A stretch of DNA of 64,000 nucleotides from Candidatus Cryosericum hinesii (GCF_003570985.1 NZ_QXIW01000027.1:89158-153157), one strand, 5' to 3'; positions 27,106 through 36,506 are shown, counted from the stretch's first letter. The notes: a model not told the origin generated them from the letters alone. Program-made: numbers and translations.

Positions 27106-27801
27106 TCAGATCGTTCGGGGGGCTTTCTTCTTTCTCCTGCCGGTGACCTTGTAGCGCAGCCACACCAGGCCTTCACCCATTGTCTCAGCGCTGACAAGCG
27201 CGAGAGGAATGACGCCATCGGGAGATGCCAGGTCCAGCGCTCGGAACATGGAACGCTGGGACGTTCCACCAACCAGCGCAGGATGCACGAGGATACTGAC
27301 CTCATTCACGAGTCCGGCCCGGAGCAACACGCCGTTCAGAATGCCACCCGAGTCAACGCGCACGGTCTGGACGCCGTAGCGCATGTTCAACTCTTCCAGT
27401 GCGGCCCTCAGGTCGACCTTCTCGGGTCCGGCAACGATGCAATCGACTCCCACCTCGGCCAGGTACTGCAGATATTCGTCCGGCGTGCTATCCGAGCAGA
27501 TCGCCACGCCACCTCGCCAATAGGGCATCGCCAGCCACGTCCTCCAGCAGCGGACTCGCCCTCGACTGTCCACGATTGCCAGTAGTGGACGTGTGTCAGC
27601 CGGAAGGGCGGCCTGTGGTTCCCAAGGACCCTTGTCCCGCACCGCCGATTCAGGAGCCGCCAACACCGTGCTCGAGCCCACCAGCGTGCAGTCCTCATGC
27701 CATCTCCCCGCGAGGTCGTACAAAACCCCGACGTCGGCTTCAAACCAGTCGATACGTCCGTCAGCACTGACTGCATTGTGAATGATCACTCGAGGCAACA
27801 T
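27106..27801 (-). CDS. RibD C-terminal/dihydrofolate reductase-like reductase
   Basis: A 231-residue protein with the RibD_C fold: HNAVSADGRID near the N-terminus, VGSSTVLAAPE, and VDSGGILNGVLLRAGLVNEVSILVHP-type C-terminal half. Such enzymes reduce the ribosylamino ring in riboflavin synthesis or related pteridine-like compounds with NADPH. No other riboflavin genes are nearby, so the substrate is unknown. ATG 27801 follows GGGGGTG; the longer frame upstream has no site. The C-terminus is strongly basic. Confidence 0.8.
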   Translation of the reverse strand: MLPRVIIHNAVSADGRIDWFEADVGVLYDLAGRWHEDCTLVGSSTVLAAPESAVRDKGPWEPQAALPADTRPLLAIVDSRGRVRCWRTWLAMPYWRGGVAICSDSTPDEYLQYLAEVGVDCIVAGPEKVDLRAALEELNMRYGVQTVRVDSGGILNGVLLRAGLVNEVSILVHPALVGGTSQRSMFRALDLASPDGVIPLALVSAETMGEGLVWLRYKVTGRRKKKAPRTI

Positions 27802-27826
27802 GTGGCACCCCCTGTGTGTTGACTGC

Positions 27827-27854
27827 ATCATACTGCAGGAGTGAAAACGGTCAA
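27827..27854 (-). promoter_or_regulatory. Promoter of the RibD-like gene
   Basis: Minus-strand -35 TTGACC (27849-27854), 16-base spacer, -10 TATGAT (27827-27832). Confidence 0.65.
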
Positions 27855-28033
27855 CGCGCGACTCTGCCAAAGAGAGAAACGCGGCTGACGGTGCAACAGA
27901 TCGATTGCCGCCTGTGCAGGAAGGACAGACAAGGAGATCGGCTGATGAACTGCGTCACCCCCGTTGGAACCTCGTCCCCACAGTCCCGGCGAATCGGAAG
28001 AGCACTCTGAGCAAACAGCGCTATCATGATAAA

Positions 28034-29830
28034 ATGGAATCGCAGGAATGGACCTCATCCATAGTGCAGGACGGCGACAGCTGCTGGCTGGTCGTGGTTG
28101 GAAGCGACGTCTCGCCCTCAACCAGTGCACGCGTTCACGCGCTGCAACGCGCCGTCGAGACGCTGCATCCTGCCTGGCTGGTCGAGACGGTGCTGGGATA
28201 CTGCTCTCTGGGGCTGATCGTCCGGCCGCTGCAGGCCTCAGTGGAAGAGGTCGAGGAACTTGTGTCCACAGCCACAAAAAACGTCATGGTCGCCCCATCC
28301 GTTCACCCCAGGACCGTCACGATCCCAGTCTGTTATGGCGGCGCATGCGGCCCGGACATGGAGGTCGTCTGTCGGCAATCTGGACTGAGCGAACAGGAGG
28401 TCGTGCAGCGACATGTTGCAGCTGGCTACCAGTGCTCCATGCTGGGGTTCCTGCCTGGCTTCCCATACCTTATGGGCCTCGACCCACAACTGGCAACACC
28501 GCGCCTGGCAACACCGCGAACCGTCGTTCCGGCAGGGAGCGTGGGCATCGCGGGCACACAGACAGGCGTCTACCCGGTGTCCAGCCCGGGAGCCTGGAAC
28601 ATCATCGGCCGCACGCCTCTCACGTTGTTTGACCCGTCGCGCGAGCAGCATTCGCTGGTGCAGGCAGGAGACGTCGTTCGCTTTTCTCCCATCAGCCTTC
28701 AGGAATTTGAAGAGAAGCAGTCAGATGAATTCACATGTTATCCACAAATATGCGATGTTTCAGAGCAGGATGTTGGCGGATGTGACGTGCTCGAGCCCGG
28801 CATGTTGACGACAGTACAGGACGAGGGCCGCTGGGGACTGCAGAACATGGGGATCCCCGTTTCAGGAGCCATGGACCGACAGGCGCTGGCACTCGGGAAT
28901 TTTCTGGTTGGAAACGAGGAAGGGGCGGCGGCTCTGGAAATCACACTCTCCGGTCCATGTCTGGTGTTCACGACAGATGCGCTGGTGGCACTAACGGGCG
29001 CTGACATGGGCCTGCAGGTGGATGGGCGCGATATTCCGGCATGGACTGCGGTCCTGGTACGAACCGGCAGCGTCCTCTCTATGACCGGTTGCATCGGAGC
29101 CGGTTGCCGTGCCTGGCTATGTGTTGCCGGCGGTATCGACGTTCCATACGTGCTAGGCAGCCGTTCGACACTGCTCCGGGCTGCACTGGGAGGATTCAGA
29201 GGTCGAGCACTGCGTGCGAGAGACAGTCTGCATCTGCATCCTCTGACGCAACCGACAAGGCGTCTCGATGGCTTTTCCTGCCCACTCAGGTTGCGACCGT
29301 CGTATGCCATCGATACACCAGTTCCGGTCCTGCCGGGTCCACAGACAGAATCACTGACACCCGGCGCACGACAGGCATTCCTTGACGCGACGTGGACTGT
29401 GAGTGATGCCAGCGACCGCATGGGCTGCCGGCTGGAGGGGCCACAGCTTGCGCTCGGTCACGGTGCCGATATTATCTCGGAGGTCATCCCCGAGGGAGCT
29501 GTCGAAGTGACGGGCGCGGGTTTGCCTATCGTCATGCTGGCGGACCGCCAGACGACGGGAGGATATGTCAAGCCGTTCGTCGTCGCCTCAGCAGCAATCG
29601 GACGGCTGGCCCAGCGTCGACCGGGTGACAGTATCCGCTTTTGCATGTGCTCGCTCGCTGGCGCACAGGAGATGCTTGAGAAGCAATCCTCTGCAAGAAA
29701 GGAATTGACCCACCTGCGTGCCATCTGGCGCCAGTGCCACGCAGGTGGTACACTGTTTTTGACCGTGAACGATGTACGGTACGTGGTTGAATGGCAGGAC
29801 GTGACTCCTCTGGAGGTGGACCATGAGTAG
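28034..29830 (+). CDS. 5-oxoprolinase subunits B and C fused (PxpB-PxpC)
   Basis: A single 598-residue chain joins two subunits. Residues 1-225 are PxpB/KipI (QCSMLGFLPGFPYLMGL and AGSVGIAGTQTGVYP). Residues 245-598 are PxpC/KipA (VLEPGMLTTVQDEGRWG, GIPVSGAMDRQALALGN, DRQTTGGYVKP). With PxpA they form ATP-dependent 5-oxoprolinase, which opens pyroglutamate to glutamate. The start at 28034 is inferred from where homology begins. TATCAT lies seven bases upstream, so the transcript may be leaderless, but no matching -35 is seen. It overlaps pxpA by eight bases. Confidence 0.92.
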   Translation: MESQEWTSSIVQDGDSCWLVVVGSDVSPSTSARVHALQRAVETLHPAWLVETVLGYCSLGLIVRPLQASVEEVEELVSTATKNVMVAPSVHPRTVTIPVCYGGACGPDMEVVCRQSGLSEQEVVQRHVAAGYQCSMLGFLPGFPYLMGLDPQLATPRLATPRTVVPAGSVGIAGTQTGVYPVSSPGAWNIIGRTPLTLFDPSREQHSLVQAGDVVRFSPISLQEFEEKQSDEFTCYPQICDVSEQDVGGCDVLEPGMLTTVQDEGRWGLQNMGIPVSGAMDRQALALGNFLVGNEEGAAALEITLSGPCLVFTTDALVALTGADMGLQVDGRDIPAWTAVLVRTGSVLSMTGCIGAGCRAWLCVAGGIDVPYVLGSRSTLLRAALGGFRGRALRARDSLHLHPLTQPTRRLDGFSCPLRLRPSYAIDTPVPVLPGPQTESLTPGARQAFLDATWTVSDASDRMGCRLEGPQLALGHGADIISEVIPEGAVEVTGAGLPIVMLADRQTTGGYVKPFVVASAAIGRLAQRRPGDSIRFCMCSLAGAQEMLEKQSSARKELTHLRAIWRQCHAGGTLFLTVNDVRYVVEWQDVTPLEVDHE

Positions 29831-30599
29831 AGCAGTTGATCTCAACAGCGACGTAGGCGAAAGCTTTGGGGCGTGGACACTTGGCGATGACACACATGTC
29901 CTGGACCATGTCACCAGCGCCAATGTTGCCTGCGGCTTTCACGCAGGGGACCCGCAGATCATGCTGGCAACGGTGAGGGCGGCACGTGACCGTGGTGTCG
30001 CTGTCGGAGCACACCCGGGGTATCCAGATCTGGTTGGATTCGGACGCCGCGCCATGACGTGTACCCCCGATGAAGTCTACGCCCTCTGCCTGTACCAGAT
30101 TGGAGCTCTGGCGGCCCTCTGCCGTGCCGAAGGAGTCCCCCTGTGCCATGTCAAGGCACACGGAGCGTTGTACAACCAGTCGGCCAGAGATCCAGATCTC
30201 GCCCGCGCTCTTGCGCGAGCAACCCGGGACGCAGCCCCTGCACTGATCCTGCTTGGACTGCCCCGGTCACAGCACGAGGCTGCTGCCCGTGAAACAAGTG
30301 TCCCTTTTGCCGCTGAGGCTTTTGCCGATCGCGCCTACCAGGCGGATGGTTCGCTAGTCGCTCGTGCCCATGAGGGCTCCGTCCTGCACGATCCGGAAAC
30401 TATCGCCACGCGCGTCATCAGGATGGTGACCGAGGAAACCGTCGAGACAATGCAAGGAGAAGTCGTTACGATACGTGCCGACTCCATCTGTATTCATGGG
30501 GACAATCCGGCTGCGTGCCAGATCCTGGAGACGGTCCGTCGTGCGCTGGACAAGGCTGGCGTGCACGTCAGCCCGCTGCGGGAAGTGCTCAGCCTCTAG
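29823..30599 (+). CDS. pxpA: 5-oxoprolinase subunit PxpA (LamB/YcsF family)
   Basis: The 258 residues match the family's length. Motifs: VDLNSDVGESFG at the N-terminus, ANVACGFHAGD, VGAHPGYPD, VKAHGALYN, and ICIHGDNP near the C-terminus. PxpA is a deacetylase-fold subunit that completes 5-oxoprolinase with the fused PxpBC encoded immediately upstream. With the peptide receptors and aminopeptidases it fits recycling of pyroglutamyl ends. Confidence 0.95.
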   Translation: MSRAVDLNSDVGESFGAWTLGDDTHVLDHVTSANVACGFHAGDPQIMLATVRAARDRGVAVGAHPGYPDLVGFGRRAMTCTPDEVYALCLYQIGALAALCRAEGVPLCHVKAHGALYNQSARDPDLARALARATRDAAPALILLGLPRSQHEAAARETSVPFAAEAFADRAYQADGSLVARAHEGSVLHDPETIATRVIRMVTEETVETMQGEVVTIRADSICIHGDNPAACQILETVRRALDKAGVHVSPLREVLSL

Positions 30600-31071
30600 C
30601 AGCCAGAACCCTCCGTTCGTGCTCCAGCAGCCACTGCTTGCGGTCGAGACCGCCGGCGTAGCCGGTGAGCGAGCCGTCGCTGCCGATGACGCGATGACAG
30701 GGAACGATGATGGCGATGGGGTTGCGCCCTACTGCTCCGCCCACCGCGTGCGCCGACCTGGGACGGTCGATCGCCATGGCAACGTCCCGGTAACTTTTCG
30801 TCTGGCCAAACGGGATTTCCCGCAACGCATGCCAGACCAGTCTCCGGAACTCTGTGCCTCCCGGGTTTAGGAGGACAGAAAACCTCTTCCGCTTGCCACA
30901 GAAGTACTGGTTCAACTCTGCAATACACTGCTGTACAACCGGTGTCACACAGGCCGCTCCCGTGTCGACGTTCTCGACAAACGTCACCGACACGATGCCA
31001 TGTTCCGTGCCTGCGACCTCCAGTGCGCCGATGTCCGTGAAAAGATATCCCTTATCCAGCTGTGTCACCAT
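30589..31071 (-). CDS. Methylated-DNA--protein-cysteine methyltransferase
   Basis: A 160-residue Ogt/AdaC-type protein with the methyl-accepting PCHRVIG, upstream DNA-binding helix (IPFGQTKSYRDVA) and C-terminal LTGYAGGLDRKQWLLEHE. It removes O6-alkyl groups from guanine irreversibly. ATG 31071 follows GGGGGTCGT; ATG 31116 is less likely. Its 3' end overlaps pxpA by 11 bases in convergent orientation. Confidence 0.95.
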   Translation of the reverse strand: MVTQLDKGYLFTDIGALEVAGTEHGIVSVTFVENVDTGAACVTPVVQQCIAELNQYFCGKRKRFSVLLNPGGTEFRRLVWHALREIPFGQTKSYRDVAMAIDRPRSAHAVGGAVGRNPIAIIVPCHRVIGSDGSLTGYAGGLDRKQWLLEHERRVLAARG

Positions 31072-31120
31072 ACGACCCCCTGAACGACCAATCGGATACG
31101 TCGACACCCGTGACACAGGA

Positions 31121-31666
31121 TCAGTCCTCTACGGGCAGTTCCTTGACCCGCCGGGCAGGAACGCCGGCGTACATGCCATTGGGGGCGCAGTCTTTGTTGA
31201 CGACGGCTCCCGCGCCTATGACACAGCCGTCCCCGATCGTTACGCCTGGCAGAATGACTGAGCGCGCGCCGATCCAACAACCGTCCCCGACCGTGATGGG
31301 TTGGGGATTGACGTGCCCAGCCCTCTCGGTCGCCGACCCCATGATGTGCGTCGACGTGCAGAACAGCACTTCCATGCCAATGCCACATTTCTTCCCGATT
31401 CGAATGGGTGCCGAGCCGTCGAAGAAACAGCGATAGTTGACGAACGTGTCTGCGCCGATGACGACGTCACGGCCAGCAAAATAGCATCCGGGCCGAATCC
31501 CATTCGTTGTTGTCCGTATCCCATAGAGGCGCATCAATGATGCTCTGACTGGATTCACGAGAAGTGGACTGGATGCCAGCCAGTTAATGAAGAGGCCTCT
31601 CCACATGCGATCGGCAACCGTAATGATAACGCTCAGCCGGTCTGTGCCAGTATGCTGTGCTGCCAT
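31121..31666 (-). CDS. Hexapeptide-repeat O-acyltransferase
   Basis: The 181-residue protein has left-handed beta-helix hexapeptide repeats (ITVGDGCWIGARSVILPG, VTIGDGCVIGAGAVVNKD) after an N-terminal amphipathic stretch, and ends with the GVPARRVK tail of the maltose/galactoside acetyltransferase group. The catalytic histidine is in STHIMG. It probably acylates a sugar of a surface polysaccharide. ATG 31666 has AAGGAG seven bases upstream. Confidence 0.88.
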   Translation of the reverse strand: MAAQHTGTDRLSVIITVADRMWRGLFINWLASSPLLVNPVRASLMRLYGIRTTTNGIRPGCYFAGRDVVIGADTFVNYRCFFDGSAPIRIGKKCGIGMEVLFCTSTHIMGSATERAGHVNPQPITVGDGCWIGARSVILPGVTIGDGCVIGAGAVVNKDCAPNGMYAGVPARRVKELPVED

Positions 31667-31860
31667 GTCCACACTCCTTGTTCGTTCTTGACCCTGCCCT
31701 TGCGTTCCCTGCCACGAACGGATTCCACACATAGGCCCCAACTGCCCACGTCGACCATGCAGAATTGGGATTCCATTCTATGCAATTCACTCCCTGTGAC
31801 TACCCTGCAACTGACGAGAGGGCGCCGGCCTGCAACAGGAACGGCGCAGTTCCTGGCTGC

Positions 31861-31890
31861 TTGCTTTCTCTGACTGGTTTGTGCTAAACT
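31861..31890 (+). promoter_or_regulatory. Promoter of the MFS transporter operon
   Basis: -35 TTGCTT (31861-31866), 18-base spacer, -10 TAAACT (31885-31890), about 50 bases upstream of the MFS start. Confidence 0.45.
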
Positions 31891-31940
31891 CATGTTATTC
31901 TGTTTGTTACGCACGATCCCTGAGAAGAGAGGTTAGGTGG

Positions 31941-33245
31941 ATGGCTGACGAAAAGGTGAACAAAGATACTTCAGCGGAGTGCTTCGATACGCAGGCCATG
32001 GTTCCTGAACGGCGCATCAGCCCACGCGATACATTCGCAGCCATGCGGTACCGGAACTACCGCATCTGGTTCGCCGGACAGCTCGTTTCACTCTTCGGGA
32101 CCTGGATGCAGGTGACAGCACAGGGATACCTCGCCTACCAGCTGACCAAGTCAGTAGCCTTCCTCGGCTACGTCGCGTTCGCCAATGGCATCCCGGTCTG
32201 GCTGTTCATGCTGTATGCAGGTTCGGTCGCAGACCGCGTACCCCGCAAGACGCTGATGCTCTATACGCAGTCTGCCATGCTGGTACTGGCCTTTGTCCTG
32301 GCATTGCTGACGTTTACCGGCGCCATACGACCGTGGCACATCCTGGTCCTGGCGTTTCTGCTCGGAATCGCCAATACCTTCGACTCACCAGCGCGCCTGG
32401 CCTTGGTGGATCAGCTGGTTGACGACAGACGACACCTGCCCAATGCTGTCGCACTCAACGGTTCGATGTTCAATGTGGCCACGGCGCTTGGACCGGCGGC
32501 GGCGGGCGCCGTGTACGCCCTCCTCGGACCGGCCTGGTGCTTCACGATCAATGGCCTGTCCTTTGTCGCGGTCATCGCAGCCCTCTTGTTCATGCACCTT
32601 CGACCGGTGCCATTGTCTCCCAGGAATCAGAGCCCCATGGCAGGAATCGTGGAGGGGCTCAAGTACGTCTGGAGACACCAGAACATTCGCGCACTCATGC
32701 TCCTCATTGGCATCACGTCACTGCTCGGCCTCTCATTTGCTACGCTCATCCCCGCCTGGGCAATCAAGGTCCTTCACGGCAGCGCAACGACCGGCGCGAC
32801 CATCAACGGCCTGCTCCAGTCTGCACGAGGCATTGGCGCCCTGCTGGCAGCGCTGACCATCGCGACCATCAGCCATCTGAAGGTGAAGGGACGCATTGCC
32901 GCATTCGGAACATTTGCCTATCCCATCGCTCTTCTGGCCTTTGCCTTTGCTCGTTCGATGGCCTTTGAGCTACTTCTCTTGGCCTTGGTCGGATTTGCCA
33001 GCATCCTCGTCATCAATCTTTGTAACGTGCTGGTCCAGTCGCAGGTAGAAGACTCTTTGCGGGGGCGCGTCAGTGCTGTCTACAGCCTGATATTCTTCGG
33101 CGTGATGCCCATCGGCTCGCTCCTGATAGGTTGGCTGGCACAATGGGCAGGCGAACCCGTGGCCATCGTCATCAACGCCTGTGCAGCATTGGCGGGCGCA
33201 GCTCTCATCTGGATACTTGTTCCACGTATCAGGATCATGCCATGA
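31941..33245 (+). CDS. MFS transporter (EntS/MFS_3-like)
   Basis: A 434-residue protein with about 12 membrane helices. It begins cytoplasmic with FAAMRYRNYRIWFAGQLVSLFGTWM, the hallmark of the EntS-like exporter group, and keeps the loop motif GSVADRVPRKTLM and LGIANTFDSPARLALVDQLV. Relatives export siderophores or small drugs. ATG 31941 follows AGAGGTTAGGTGG. It is followed with an ATGA overlap, or a 38-base gap depending on the start, by the APH-like gene. Confidence 0.9.
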   Translation: MADEKVNKDTSAECFDTQAMVPERRISPRDTFAAMRYRNYRIWFAGQLVSLFGTWMQVTAQGYLAYQLTKSVAFLGYVAFANGIPVWLFMLYAGSVADRVPRKTLMLYTQSAMLVLAFVLALLTFTGAIRPWHILVLAFLLGIANTFDSPARLALVDQLVDDRRHLPNAVALNGSMFNVATALGPAAAGAVYALLGPAWCFTINGLSFVAVIAALLFMHLRPVPLSPRNQSPMAGIVEGLKYVWRHQNIRALMLLIGITSLLGLSFATLIPAWAIKVLHGSATTGATINGLLQSARGIGALLAALTIATISHLKVKGRIAAFGTFAYPIALLAFAFARSMAFELLLLALVGFASILVINLCNVLVQSQVEDSLRGRVSAVYSLIFFGVMPIGSLLIGWLAQWAGEPVAIVINACAALAGAALIWILVPRIRIMP

Positions 33246-33283
33246 ATGACGTGCCTGCTCAGGGTCATCACCAGGAGGATGTC

Positions 33284-34093
33284 ATGGAAGAACACATCGG
33301 CTCGGCAACATTGCTCGGTCATGGACGAACCGCAGAGGTGTATGCCTGGAAGGAAAATAGTGCCCTCAAACTTTTTGTCCCCGGGTTTCCTCCATCGCTC
33401 ATCAACCAGGAAGTGGAGGGAACAAAGGCCGCCAACGCCGCCGGCATCCCCTCGCCTCAACTCAGGAATGTCATTGTGGTGGACGGTCGCCGAGGGCTGG
33501 TACTGGAACGGCTGACGGGACACAGCATACTCACTCTACTCGGCCGTGAACCCGCGCGGATAGCGCACTATGCCGGTATCTTTGCCGAACTGCAGTCCCG
33601 CATGCATGACTGTCATGCACCAGGACTGGCATCTCGCCGCGAGGGCCTGGCGCGGCGCATCGCCCGGGCCGGCGTGGTTGCACGCGTCAAAGGTGACGCC
33701 CTGGCCGTCCTCGAGCGGCTTCCCGACGGAGATCGTCTGTGCCACTGCGATTTTCACCCGGACAATGTGCTCATGACGCCACAGGGTCCGTCTATCATCG
33801 ATTGGTCGTTTGCCGCTCGTGGAACACCCGCATCCGACGCCGCACGCACTGCGCTGCTGCTGCGGATCGCGGATGCCCCTCCCGGGTCTTTTCGCGTAGC
33901 ATGGGTTGAGCGCGAGGTAAGGGACCGGTTCTACAGAGCGTGGCTGAAACGTTACCGCGAGCTGCAGCCCGACGCAGCAGACGACATGTGGAGCTGGCTG
34001 CTTCCGGTGGCCGTCGCACGCCTCGCAGACGACATCCCCGAAGAGCGGCCACGCCTGATGGCACTCATCGAAGAACTGCAGCAGAAGCACTGA
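33284..34093 (+). CDS. Aminoglycoside phosphotransferase-like kinase
   Basis: The 269-residue protein has the protein-kinase-like APH fold: LGHGRTAEVYAW (nucleotide loop), catalytic CHCDFHPDNVLM and metal-binding IIDWSFAARG. The substrate may be an aminoglycoside, a choline-type alcohol or a metabolite. ATG 33284 has AGGAGG at optimal distance; ATG 33242 overlaps the MFS stop but has none. Pairing with an exporter suggests a detoxification unit. Confidence 0.82.
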   Translation: MEEHIGSATLLGHGRTAEVYAWKENSALKLFVPGFPPSLINQEVEGTKAANAAGIPSPQLRNVIVVDGRRGLVLERLTGHSILTLLGREPARIAHYAGIFAELQSRMHDCHAPGLASRREGLARRIARAGVVARVKGDALAVLERLPDGDRLCHCDFHPDNVLMTPQGPSIIDWSFAARGTPASDAARTALLLRIADAPPGSFRVAWVEREVRDRFYRAWLKRYRELQPDAADDMWSWLLPVAVARLADDIPEERPRLMALIEELQQKH

Positions 34094-34116
34094 CTGCACC
34101 AAGCTGCTCTCGTCGT

Positions 34117-34144
34117 TTGCTTTTCGCACGCGGCTTGGTACAAT
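34117..34144 (+). promoter_or_regulatory. Promoter of the P-loop kinase gene at 34224
   Basis: -35 TTGCTT (34117-34122), 16-base spacer, -10 TACAAT (34139-34144). Confidence 0.55.
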
Positions 34145-34223
34145 GGCGGGCTGCTCTGCATCCGTGCTTTTGGGGCAAGTTTTCATATGATGAAGCCGGG
34201 GCGTCACCCCACATGGAGGTATC

Positions 34224-34943
34224 ATGAAAAAACTGGATGTGATCCTGCTCATCGGTCGACCCGCAGCAGGCAAGAGCGAGACAATCGACTTCCTGAAACG
34301 GCTGCCCGACGAGAAGCGACTGCAGGAGTACCACATCGCCCCGTTCGAGGAACTGGACGACTTTCTTTATGTCTGGCAGACCTTTGAGAACGACGCAATC
34401 AGACAATCCATGGGCCTTGGCAGGCGGGATACAGACGATGCCCTGTACTTCCTGGACGACCGCATCTGGGACTTCTTCATTGAACGCATCGACCTGGATT
34501 TCCGCAAGAAGCTGGCGCGGGACCGGCTGTTTCTCGAACACCACACGGTCATGATGGAGTTCGCTCGCGGCGGGGAACACGGCTTTGCCAATGCGTTCCG
34601 GCATCTGTCGGACGATGTGCTCGGACACGCAGGCATCCTGTACATCGACGTCTCCTTCGAGGAGTCCCTGCGCAAGAACCGCCGGCGCTATCGCCCCGAA
34701 CAGGCCGATTCCATCCTGTACCATTCGCTCGAGGACGCCAAAATGGAGCGGTATTACAAGGACAACGACTGGGCACGCCTGTCTGAAGGACATGACGAGG
34801 GATTCATCGCAGTCAAGGGGCACCAGGTCCCCTTTGCCGTGTTTCACAACGAACCGGAGAAGACTCTCAACCCCGAGCTTCTGGGTGCTGCCTTGCGCGA
34901 TGCGACCGGCAGGCTTGTCAAGCTCTTCACACACAAGGGTTGA
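34224..34943 (+). CDS. Uncharacterised P-loop kinase-like protein
   Basis: The 239-residue soluble protein begins with a hydrophobic strand and Walker A GRPAAGKSE (residues 11-19). A central region is rich in aromatic and acidic residues (DDALYFLDDRIWDFFIERIDLDF), and a basic stretch, RKNRRRYRPEQADSI, may form a lid. I do not recognise its family beyond the adenylate-kinase-like P-loop class. It stands between its own promoter and that of the PLP enzyme. Confidence 0.6.
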   Translation: MKKLDVILLIGRPAAGKSETIDFLKRLPDEKRLQEYHIAPFEELDDFLYVWQTFENDAIRQSMGLGRRDTDDALYFLDDRIWDFFIERIDLDFRKKLARDRLFLEHHTVMMEFARGGEHGFANAFRHLSDDVLGHAGILYIDVSFEESLRKNRRRYRPEQADSILYHSLEDAKMERYYKDNDWARLSEGHDEGFIAVKGHQVPFAVFHNEPEKTLNPELLGAALRDATGRLVKLFTHKG

Positions 34944-34967
34944 ACAAGCCTTCGGGGGTGCTAGACT
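34940..34967 (+). promoter_or_regulatory. Promoter of the PLP-enzyme gene
   Basis: -35 TTGAAC (34940-34945), 16-base spacer, -10 TAGACT (34962-34967). The -35 overlaps the stop of the previous gene. Confidence 0.5.
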
Positions 34968-35033
34968 AAGAAGTTGGTTTCTATAAGTGTTTTCATGCCT
35001 GACATGCAGATTCTTTGATAAGAGGAGTACAAT

Positions 35034-36506
35034 ATGGCCGTATTTGATATGACCGTCCACGAAGACGTTCTGGCAAAAACCGTCAAACTGGCTCAGGACC
35101 GCAATATCATCATCCCCACTTTCGCACAGCAGAAGGACCCGTCGCTTGTCCCGGATAAGGTCAAGGCCAGACTCAAGGGTGTCGGCCTCTGGGACGTCAA
35201 CCCCATCAACCTGTTCCGCATCACGTGGCACAACGACGTGAAAACAGGCCTGTATGGCGACGTGAACTATATCGAACTCCCAAGTTCCATCACTGGCATC
35301 AAGGCTCGCGTCGTTGGCATCGTCGGCAAGTATTTCCCCACCGGCGCACACAAGGTCGGCGCTGCATTTGGCTGCCTTGTCCCGCGACTCGTGACCGGAC
35401 AGTTTGACCCGGCCCGACAGGCGGCTGTATGGCCATCCACAGGCAACTACTGTCGCGGTGGTGCCTTCGACTGTGCTCTGCTGGCCACGGATGCCGTCGC
35501 CATCCTCCCGGAAGGGATGAGCAAAGAACGCTTCGACTGGCTGCGTGAGATTGGAACCAAGGAGGTCATCGGCACTCCTGGAACCGAGTCCAACGTCAAA
35601 GAGATTTACGACAAGGTGCACGAGCTGAAGACCACCCGTGGCGACAACATCGTCGTGTTCAACCAGTTCGAGGAATTCGGCAACGCACTGTGGCACTACG
35701 ACATGACCGGCTCTGCATTCGAGCAGGTCTTCAACAGCATCAAGGGTCCAAGATCGCGCATGGCGGGATATGTCTCCGCCACTGGCTCTGCGGGGACCAT
35801 CAGTGCCGGCGAGTACCTGAAGAAGGTCTATCCGTACAGCCATATCACGGCTGTCGAGGCTCTGCAGTGCCCGACCCTCTATGCAAACGGGTTTGGCGCG
35901 CATCGTATCGAGGGTATCGGCGACAAGCATGTCCCCTGGATCCATAACGTCCGCAATACCGATGCTGTGGCCGCCATCGACGACGAGTATCCGATGCATT
36001 TGCTTCGTCTCTTTAATGAGGAAGCAGGCAAGGTCTACCTTGAGAAGAAGGGTGTCCCGCGCGAGATCATCGAGCAGCTCAACCTGATGGGCATCTCCTC
36101 TCTGGCAAACATGGTCGCGGCAATTAAGATGGCCAAATACGAGGAGATGGACGAGAACGACGTCGTCTTCACCGTGTTCACGGATTCCGCCGACCTGTAC
36201 CTGTCACGCATCGAAGAACTGCGCGCCGAGTATGGCCCCTATACCGAGATGGACGCGGCGCTCGACTATGCGAAGTATCTCGAGGGCATTCTGACGGACT
36301 GGTACCGCGAGCTCAACTATCGCGACCGCAAGCAACTGCACAACCTCAAGTACTTCACCTGGGTCGAGCAGCAGGGCAAGACTGCGGAGGAACTGCGTGA
36401 ACTGTGGGAGCCAGAGTTCTGGAATCAGATCTGGACTGCTGCCCCAGCGTTCGACAGACTCATCGATCAGTTCAACGAGAGGACGGGGTTGTTGGCAAAG
36501 CTGTAG
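35034..36506 (+). CDS. Fold-type II PLP-dependent enzyme (cysteine synthase/threonine synthase superfamily)
   Basis: A 490-residue enzyme. The Schiff-base lysine lies in FPTGAHKVGAAFG (residues 102-114), STGNYCRGGAF fits the substrate loop and SATGSAGTISAG the phosphate-binding loop. It is longer than O-acetylserine sulfhydrylases (about 310) and lacks the NPTGSFKDR motif of threonine synthase. The beta subunit of 2-amino-4-ketopentanoate thiolase is of similar size, but no alpha subunit is adjacent. Homoserine kinase is the next gene, on the other strand, which weakly favours amino-acid metabolism. RBS AGAGGAG. Confidence 0.8.
   Translation: MAVFDMTVHEDVLAKTVKLAQDRNIIIPTFAQQKDPSLVPDKVKARLKGVGLWDVNPINLFRITWHNDVKTGLYGDVNYIELPSSITGIKARVVGIVGKYFPTGAHKVGAAFGCLVPRLVTGQFDPARQAAVWPSTGNYCRGGAFDCALLATDAVAILPEGMSKERFDWLREIGTKEVIGTPGTESNVKEIYDKVHELKTTRGDNIVVFNQFEEFGNALWHYDMTGSAFEQVFNSIKGPRSRMAGYVSATGSAGTISAGEYLKKVYPYSHITAVEALQCPTLYANGFGAHRIEGIGDKHVPWIHNVRNTDAVAAIDDEYPMHLLRLFNEEAGKVYLEKKGVPREIIEQLNLMGISSLANMVAAIKMAKYEEMDENDVVFTVFTDSADLYLSRIEELRAEYGPYTEMDAALDYAKYLEGILTDWYRELNYRDRKQLHNLKYFTWVEQQGKTAEELRELWEPEFWNQIWTAAPAFDRLIDQFNERTGLLAKL

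Noticed and set aside
34065-35999. 644-codon minus-strand frame across the P-loop kinase and PLP-enzyme genes
   Set aside because: It spans two real genes and their promoter in antisense and has no domain.
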